Shown: in pieces, positions 58,318 through 64,000 of the stretch
Position numbering within the stretch: position 1 is the first letter of the stretch
Layout: every line of letters starts with the position of its first letter
Assembly (NCBI GenBank): GCA_029571215.1
Contig: JAKPTE010000016.1
Location: forward strand, 1 to 64,000
DNA: 64,000 nucleotides
Source: Bacteroidota bacterium
GTDB lineage: Bacteria; Bacteroidota; Bacteroidia; Bacteroidales; JAAYUG01
Direction: 5' to 3'
Position numbers and translations under genes: made by a program
The notes under the pieces: model-generated
What the model saw: the letters and a program-made list of their open reading frames with translations, nothing else
Told to the model about the DNA's origin: nothing
Database searches by the model: none

Positions 58318-58438
58318 TAAGTTTCCATTTCCTTTTTGCAGCAGTATTTTCATTTATAGTCCTGTTTCCTGTGTACGCTGTACAACATATTGGAAGCACC
58401 GCCGGAATGTAGTAGATTTGAAAGTAAACTTTCAGCCT

Positions 58439-60262
58439 ATGGGACTTACTATAGTGGAAAAAATTCTTGCATCGCATGCAGGAAAAGAAAAGGTACAGCC
58501 GGACGATATAATTGAAATAACCATTGATACAAGGGTGGCACGTGATTTCGGAGGAGCCAATGTGGTGCAGCATCTTCGCGAAAACAGCCTTTCGGTTGCC
58601 GAACCTGCACGAACCTACTTTACCTTTGACTGCAATCCGACCGGTTCAGACCAAAAATACGCTGCCAATCAGCATTTATGCAGACAATTTGCCAGGGAAA
58701 ACGGTATTCAGTTATATGACATCAATGCCGGTATAGGCACCCACATCCTCATTGATGAGGGGCTGGTAGTGCCGGGTTATACCGCCGTCTCAACCGATTC
58801 CCATGCCAACATTCTTGGTGCCATTGGAGCATTCGGTCAGGGAATGGGCGATATGGACATTGCTGCCATCTGGGCGCATGGCAAAACATGGTTCAGGGTT
58901 CCCCGTTCGGTAAAAATTGAGATCAGCGGAGAATGGAAAAAGGAAATTACCGCCAAAGACATTGTATTGAACCTGCTCGACAGGTTTGGAGCCAATACCC
59001 TTTTGGGTGCATCAGTAGAGCTTACCGGAGAAGCCATAGAAAGACTTTCCCTTGATGCCCGGATAACAATTGCTTCCATGGCGACAGAGATGAGTGCTCT
59101 TATCTTCCTCATCCCTCCCGGTGAACAGGTTCTTTCTTACTGTTCTGCCCGTTCAGGCAAAAAATGCATTCCGGTGCTCGCCGACAAGAATGCACATTAT
59201 GATGCAGTTTATCTGATGGATGCTTCCTCATTCACAGAAAGGATCTCATTGCCCGGTAATCCGGAAAATACGGTACCTGTGACCGAAATTACAGGCAAGA
59301 AAATCGATTCAGGTTTTATTGGGAGTTGTACCAACGGACGGATGGAAGATATGCGTGCAGCAGCAGCTATTCTGAAAAACAGAAAAGTGGCCCCCGGCGT
59401 TGTGCTGAAGGTGGTACCGGCCACCTCAGCCATATGGAAGCAATGCCTTGACGAGGGAATTCTGCATATTTTTCAGGAAGCAGGTGCTCTGGTTTCCAAC
59501 CCCGGTTGTGCAGGATGCGCCGCCGGACAGGTGGGCCAGAACGGTCCGGGTGAAGTTACCGTCAGCACTGGCAATAGAAACTTCCCGGGAAAACAAGGAA
59601 AAGGAGAAGTATATCTCGCTTCTCCCGCCGTTGTGGCGGCATCAGCAGTGGCAGGATACATAACACTTCCGCATCAAATCCCTGACAAACCAGCCGTTTT
59701 TCAAATTACTCCCCCTAATAAAAAGAATAAAAAATCAGATGCGGAAAAGACACAGAAAAAAGACAAGTCCATGGTTGCCGAAGGGAAAATATGGCTTATC
59801 GACAGAGACAACATTGATACCGACATGATTTTCCACAACCGGCATCTCACCATTACCGACCGGAAAGAAATGGGGAAATATGCTTTTGGGAACCTTCCAG
59901 GGTTTGAAGACTTTGCCATGAACGCCCGTCCAGGAGACATCATTGTGACCGGAAAGAACTTCGGAGCAGGAAGTTCACGGCAACAGGCAGTGGACTGTTT
60001 TATTGCCCTTGGCATTCAGTGTATCGTTGCCGAATCGTTCGCTCCCATTTATGAACGGAATGCCATCAATGCAGGCTTCCCCGTTATAAGTTGTCCGGAA
60101 TTAAAAAAACTCGGACTTTCGACAGGAACAAGTATCCGTGTAAACTTTGAAACAGGAGAAATAACCAACATTGAAAATAATTCCAAAATTTACGGTGTAA
60201 AATTTTCAGAAGTGCAAAGGGATATCTATTTTAGAGGCGGAATATTAGCTGATGCATTATGA
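58439..60262 (+). CDS. Fused LeuC-LeuD-type hydratase (3-isopropylmalate dehydratase/aconitase family)
   Basis: IGSCTNGRMEDMRAAA, NPGCAGCAAG; C-terminal swivel domain IDRDNIDTDMIF...KNFGAGSSRQQA. Confidence 0.9.
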   Translation: MGLTIVEKILASHAGKEKVQPDDIIEITIDTRVARDFGGANVVQHLRENSLSVAEPARTYFTFDCNPTGSDQKYAANQHLCRQFARENGIQLYDINAGIGTHILIDEGLVVPGYTAVSTDSHANILGAIGAFGQGMGDMDIAAIWAHGKTWFRVPRSVKIEISGEWKKEITAKDIVLNLLDRFGANTLLGASVELTGEAIERLSLDARITIASMATEMSALIFLIPPGEQVLSYCSARSGKKCIPVLADKNAHYDAVYLMDASSFTERISLPGNPENTVPVTEITGKKIDSGFIGSCTNGRMEDMRAAAAILKNRKVAPGVVLKVVPATSAIWKQCLDEGILHIFQEAGALVSNPGCAGCAAGQVGQNGPGEVTVSTGNRNFPGKQGKGEVYLASPAVVAASAVAGYITLPHQIPDKPAVFQITPPNKKNKKSDAEKTQKKDKSMVAEGKIWLIDRDNIDTDMIFHNRHLTITDRKEMGKYAFGNLPGFEDFAMNARPGDIIVTGKNFGAGSSRQQAVDCFIALGIQCIVAESFAPIYERNAINAGFPVISCPELKKLGLSTGTSIRVNFETGEITNIENNSKIYGVKFSEVQRDIYFRGGILADAL

Positions 60263-61293
60263 AACTGACAATCCCGGAAGGATACCAGCCACTTCTGAAC
60301 CTTAAACAGACCGAAAAAGCCATCAAGCTGGTAAAGGATTTTTTCGAAACGGCTCTTTCGTCAGAACTTCAGTTGCGCCGGGTGACTGCGCCGATTATCG
60401 TGATGAAAGGTACTGGGATCAATGATGATCTTAACGGAGTGGAACGGCCGGTGAGTTTTCCTATCCGTTCGATGAACGATAGGGTAGCCGAAGTGGTTCA
60501 TTCACTGGCAAAATGGAAGCGTTTGGCTCTGGCAGACTATCAGATTGAGGAAAACTTCGGAATTTATACCGACATGAATGCACTCAGACCCGATGAGGAA
60601 TTGGATAACCTGCATTCTATTTATGTTGATCAGTGGGACTGGGAACGTGTCATGAATCATGACCAGCGTAACCTTGATTTTCTCAAATATATTGTGAGAA
60701 AAATCTATTCGGTACTTAAGCGTACAGAATTTGTGGTGTTTGAGAATTACCCCCATATACGGCCACTCCTGCCCGAAGAAATAACCTTTATTCATTCCGA
60801 AGAGTTGCTCGACCGATATCCTTCTCTCACTCCAAAGGAAAGAGAATACAGAGCGGCTAAGGAATACGGCGCCGTGTTCATTATTGGTATTGGACATCCA
60901 CTGAAAAACGGTGAACGGCATGACGGGCGTGCACCTGATTATGATGACTGGAGTACCGAAACAATCAACGGATTCCGTGGTCTGAACGGCGACATAATCG
61001 TTTGGAATCCTGTATTGAATGATGCTTTTGAAATTTCGTCCATGGGTATCCGAGTGAACCCCGAAGCTATGTTGTATCAACTTAAAATGAATAAATGCGA
61101 GGATAGGAAGGAATTGTACTGGCATAAACGTCTCCTGAACGGAGAATTGCCTCAGTCTGTCGGGGGTGGTATCGGTCAGTCGCGCCTCTGCATGTATTTC
61201 CTCAGAAAAGCACATATAGGCGAAGTACAGGCAAGTATATGGCCCGAAGAAATGGTTGCTATGTGCAGGAAGAACAATATCTTTCTGATGTAG
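60259..61293 (+). CDS. asnA: Aspartate--ammonia ligase
   Basis: RVTAPIIVMKGTGINDDLNGVERPV; VGGGIGQSRLCMYFLRKAHIGEVQASIWP. Confidence 0.96.
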   Translation: MKLTIPEGYQPLLNLKQTEKAIKLVKDFFETALSSELQLRRVTAPIIVMKGTGINDDLNGVERPVSFPIRSMNDRVAEVVHSLAKWKRLALADYQIEENFGIYTDMNALRPDEELDNLHSIYVDQWDWERVMNHDQRNLDFLKYIVRKIYSVLKRTEFVVFENYPHIRPLLPEEITFIHSEELLDRYPSLTPKEREYRAAKEYGAVFIIGIGHPLKNGERHDGRAPDYDDWSTETINGFRGLNGDIIVWNPVLNDAFEISSMGIRVNPEAMLYQLKMNKCEDRKELYWHKRLLNGELPQSVGGGIGQSRLCMYFLRKAHIGEVQASIWPEEMVAMCRKNNIFLM

Positions 61294-61597
61294 AAATCAA
61301 AACGGAATGAAAATCATCCAACCCGCGGAACGAAACGACAAGCAGTCCTGACCTCTTTGCCCGTCAACCAGCACGAAACCCGGAATACGAAGTGATAAAC
61401 CGGAAAAGGAAATCATCATTCCGAAACGGAATGCGACTTACTCATATCGCAAAACGAACCCCATAGGTAGAGCAGCTTTACAGGACAATAGAATAAACTC
61501 AACAGATAAAATACCAGAATCTGACCATCACCTGTTGTAAAATATCCTCTTTTATTTCCCACCTCAGCAGAATACGGCTTATTTTTATGAAAAAAAT

Positions 61598-63376
61598 ATG
61601 TCAGGAAAAACCTTTGCCGAAAAAATACTGGGCGCTCCTGCAGGCAGCATCGTATTCCGCCAGCCCGACCTGGTGCTTACCCATGATAACACTGCCAGTA
61701 TAAGCAAGACATTTGAAAAAATGGGAGGAACGAAAGTAGCCTTCCCTGAACGCCTGCTGGTGGTTCTTGACCATAATGCACCTCCTACCACCAGCAAACT
61801 AGCCAATGACTACCAGTCCATACGCAATCTGGTCAGGGAACAAAATATTATGCGGTTTCATGATGCCGGAGAAGGAATTTGCCATGAACTTTCTGCTCTG
61901 CATACCCGCCCTGGTATGATTGTTACGGGAAGCGACAGCCATACCTGCACGGCCGGCGCCTTCAATGCTCTCGCCGCCGGCATTGACAGGACGGAAGCCG
62001 CAGGGCTCTGGAAAAAAGGAGAAACATGGTTTCGCGTGCCCGAAAGCCTGAAGATTGTCCTGAAGGGAAAACTCAGGGAAGGAGTTGCTGCCAAGGACCT
62101 TGCCCTCTGGATAATCGGTATGCTGGGTGCTGACGGAGCCAATTACCTGTCGGTCGAATTTCATGGAGATGGGGTGAAGAGCCTGTGCATTGCCGATCGG
62201 ATGACACTGGCCAACATGGCATCCGAGATGGGGGCAAAAAATGCTGTATTTCCTCCTGACAAGGTGCTTGCTGATTATTATGGAAAGGAATCCCTGGCCG
62301 GGGTCTGGGCCGATGAAAATGCAACCTATACACGAACCATCGAAATTGACCTTAGCGAAATATTTCCCGTAGTAGCTGCTCCGCACCAGGTTGACAATGT
62401 GCATCCCGTATCGGAATATGAAGGGACGGAAATACAGCAAGCACTGATTGGGACATGCACCAACGGGAGAATGGAAGACCTCCGTGCGGCTGCCGGCATT
62501 CTGAATGGAAAACAAATCAAACCGGGAGTACAACTATTGATTATTCCTGCCTCACGAAAAGTATACCTGCAAGCAGTCGAAGAAGGTCTTGTGAGTATAT
62601 TTCTGAAAGCAGGAGCCAATATACTTTCTTCTTCCTGCGGACCCTGCCTGGGTACAGGACAGGGTATTCCGGCTGACGGAACCACTGTTGTATCCACTGC
62701 AAACCGGAATTTCAAAGGAAGAATGGGAAATCCGAATGCCTCCATCTTCCTTGCTTCACCGGCAGTTACAGCCGCATCGGCCCTTGCAGGTTACATTACT
62801 GATCCCTCCTCCCTCAGTAAAGGGAAGAAATTTCCTTTCCCTGCCATCCGGCAGAATACCTATACAATTCCGCCCGGTGAAAACCGAAAAACAGGAAATG
62901 TTTGGAATTATGCCGATATTGACCATCTGAATACCGACCAGATGTTTGCCGGCAACCTCACCTATACCATACTCAGCTCGGATGCTGATGCCATCAGGCC
63001 CCATCTATTCAAAGGGTTTGATGAAAATTTTGCAAACAAGGTCGAACCCGGTGATATCATTCTGGCAGGAGAAAATTTTGGTTGTGGCAGTTCACGCGAA
63101 CATCCTGCGGTCGGTCTGGCACATGCCGGAATAAAAGCTGTTATCGTTAAATCAGTCAACCGCATTTTTTACCGCTCGTGTATCAACCAGGGCCTGCTCC
63201 TTCTTGTTCACCCCGGATTGGTCAATGCCTATAAACCGGGTGATGTGGTCACCATCCACCCGGAGAAGGGAGAAATTCTTCTGAATGATACCGTTTTCAC
63301 CTTTCCCCCTCTCCCTGAAACGCTGATGGATATTGTAAGACATAAAGGTCTGGTACCCTACTACAAAAGCCATTGA
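61598..63376 (+). CDS. Second fused LeuC-LeuD-type hydratase (3-isopropylmalate dehydratase/aconitase family)
   Basis: VTGSDSHTCTAGAFNALAAGIDRTEAAG, IGTCTNGRMEDLRAAA, SSSCGPCLGTGQG, GENFGCGSSREHPAVGL. Confidence 0.92.
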   Translation: MSGKTFAEKILGAPAGSIVFRQPDLVLTHDNTASISKTFEKMGGTKVAFPERLLVVLDHNAPPTTSKLANDYQSIRNLVREQNIMRFHDAGEGICHELSALHTRPGMIVTGSDSHTCTAGAFNALAAGIDRTEAAGLWKKGETWFRVPESLKIVLKGKLREGVAAKDLALWIIGMLGADGANYLSVEFHGDGVKSLCIADRMTLANMASEMGAKNAVFPPDKVLADYYGKESLAGVWADENATYTRTIEIDLSEIFPVVAAPHQVDNVHPVSEYEGTEIQQALIGTCTNGRMEDLRAAAGILNGKQIKPGVQLLIIPASRKVYLQAVEEGLVSIFLKAGANILSSSCGPCLGTGQGIPADGTTVVSTANRNFKGRMGNPNASIFLASPAVTAASALAGYITDPSSLSKGKKFPFPAIRQNTYTIPPGENRKTGNVWNYADIDHLNTDQMFAGNLTYTILSSDADAIRPHLFKGFDENFANKVEPGDIILAGENFGCGSSREHPAVGLAHAGIKAVIVKSVNRIFYRSCINQGLLLLVHPGLVNAYKPGDVVTIHPEKGEILLNDTVFTFPPLPETLMDIVRHKGLVPYYKSH

Positions 63377-63398
63377 GATAATTCAGGAGCACCTCCCT

Positions 63399-63429
63399 TT
63401 TGCAGATAAAAAGAGAAATTGTACTTTTG
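63399..63429 (+). promoter_or_regulatory. Bacteroidota-type promoter of tRNA-Arg
   Basis: TTTG (63399-63402) N19 TACTTTTG (63422-63429), 34 bp upstream of the tRNA. Confidence 0.8.
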
Positions 63430-63463
63430 CACGCCTGATATCCTTATCAGTTGAAACAAAAGG

Positions 63464-63537
63464 GGTCCGGTAGCTCAGCTGGATAGAGCAGCAGCCTTCT
63501 AAGCTGCGGGTCGTGGGTTCGAATCCCGCCCGGATCA
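63464..63537 (+). tRNA. tRNA-Arg (anticodon TCT)
   Basis: 74-nt cloverleaf: acceptor GGTCCGG/CCGGATC, anticodon arm GCAGC-CTTCTAA-GCTGC, T-arm GTGGG-TTCGAAT-CCCGC; no encoded CCA. Confidence 0.96.
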
Positions 63538-63553
63538 CGATAGTAAATTTTAT

Positions 63554-63590
63554 AAGCCTGTAATTGAAACGATTACAGGCTTCCTTTTTG
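63554..63590 (+). terminator. Rho-independent terminator downstream of tRNA-Arg
   Basis: AAGCCTGTAAT-tgaaacg-ATTACAGGCTT followed by CCTTTTTG. Confidence 0.85.
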
Positions 63591-63846
63591 CCAGTTCACG
63601 CAGTTTTACAGCTTGTTTTTCACACCTATCATGCAAAAAGTGCAGTTTTATGTACCTTGTATCTAAACATGATCTGGGGTAAAATGTATTCCGAGGTGCG
63701 GAACCATTGAACAATGAAAACTTCATCAGAAAGTTTGACCGTATATCCGGTTTTATTTTATTTCGTACCTTTCACATCGAATCTCAGCAAGATAATTGCT
63801 TTAATAAATAACCAGACCCTTATTTATACACCAAAAGATTAAGATC

Positions 63847-64000
63847 ATGAGCAAAAATTTCAATCCAAACCCGTCATCAGGAGCCGTATACGGTCTCGGC
63901 TTGATTGGCGCAGCCGTTTATTTTATTTCTCATGCGACCGGTTTCTGGATGGGAGTGCTGGGCTTTCTGAAAGCCATTGTATGGCCTGCATTTCTTATTT
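63847..64000 (+). CDS. Small membrane protein, truncated by the window end
   Basis: MSKNFNPNPSSGAVYGLGLIGAAVYFISHATGFWMGVLGFLKAIVWPAFLI, open to the window edge. Confidence 0.6.
   Translation, partial: MSKNFNPNPSSGAVYGLGLIGAAVYFISHATGFWMGVLGFLKAIVWPAFLI

Noticed and set aside
60502-61215. Antisense ORF of 237 aa
   Set aside because: Opposite asnA; shadow ORF.
61799-62533. Antisense ORF of 244 aa
   Set aside because: Opposite the second LeuCD-type gene; Cys/His-rich shadow translation with no domain.

Overview
A gene-dense 64 kb chromosomal window from a Bacteroidota genome, probably Bacteroidales-like. Evidence for this is the TTTG-N19-TAnnTTTG promoters, the lipoprotein and signal-peptide style, and families such as DUF5916, tandem FKBPs and DUF349 repeats. 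Most genes are core functions: trmD, pyrG, yidC, ribH, recF, dciA-like, tilS, ndk, mscL, ahpC, asnA, an AddAB-like pair and an RsmI-family methylase. There is also secreted carbohydrate and peptide metabolism: GH95 fucosidase, acetyl xylan esterase-like, M1 and M14 peptidases. I saw no CRISPR array, prophage, transposase or rRNA. One tRNA-Arg(TCT) lies near the right end. The strongest unusual system is a six-gene energy-converting-hydrogenase-related (Ehr-like, complex I superfamily) operon at 8270-15531. Its ion-translocating subunits look intact. Its catalytic large subunit lacks the NiFe cysteine ligands, and its fused ferredoxin/NuoB-like subunit has lost three of the four proximal [4Fe-4S] ligands while keeping exactly one complete ferredoxin-type cluster set. 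Second is a K+ channel (TIGYGD filter) whose N-terminus is a strictly 12-residue repeat, about 19 copies in phase. Other items are a foldback repeat at the left edge, a possible structured ncRNA near 46.8-47.0 kb, paired dyads upstream of hsp20, and two fused LeuCD-type hydratases flanking asnA. All assignments come from reading the sequence and the supplied translations. No database search was run.
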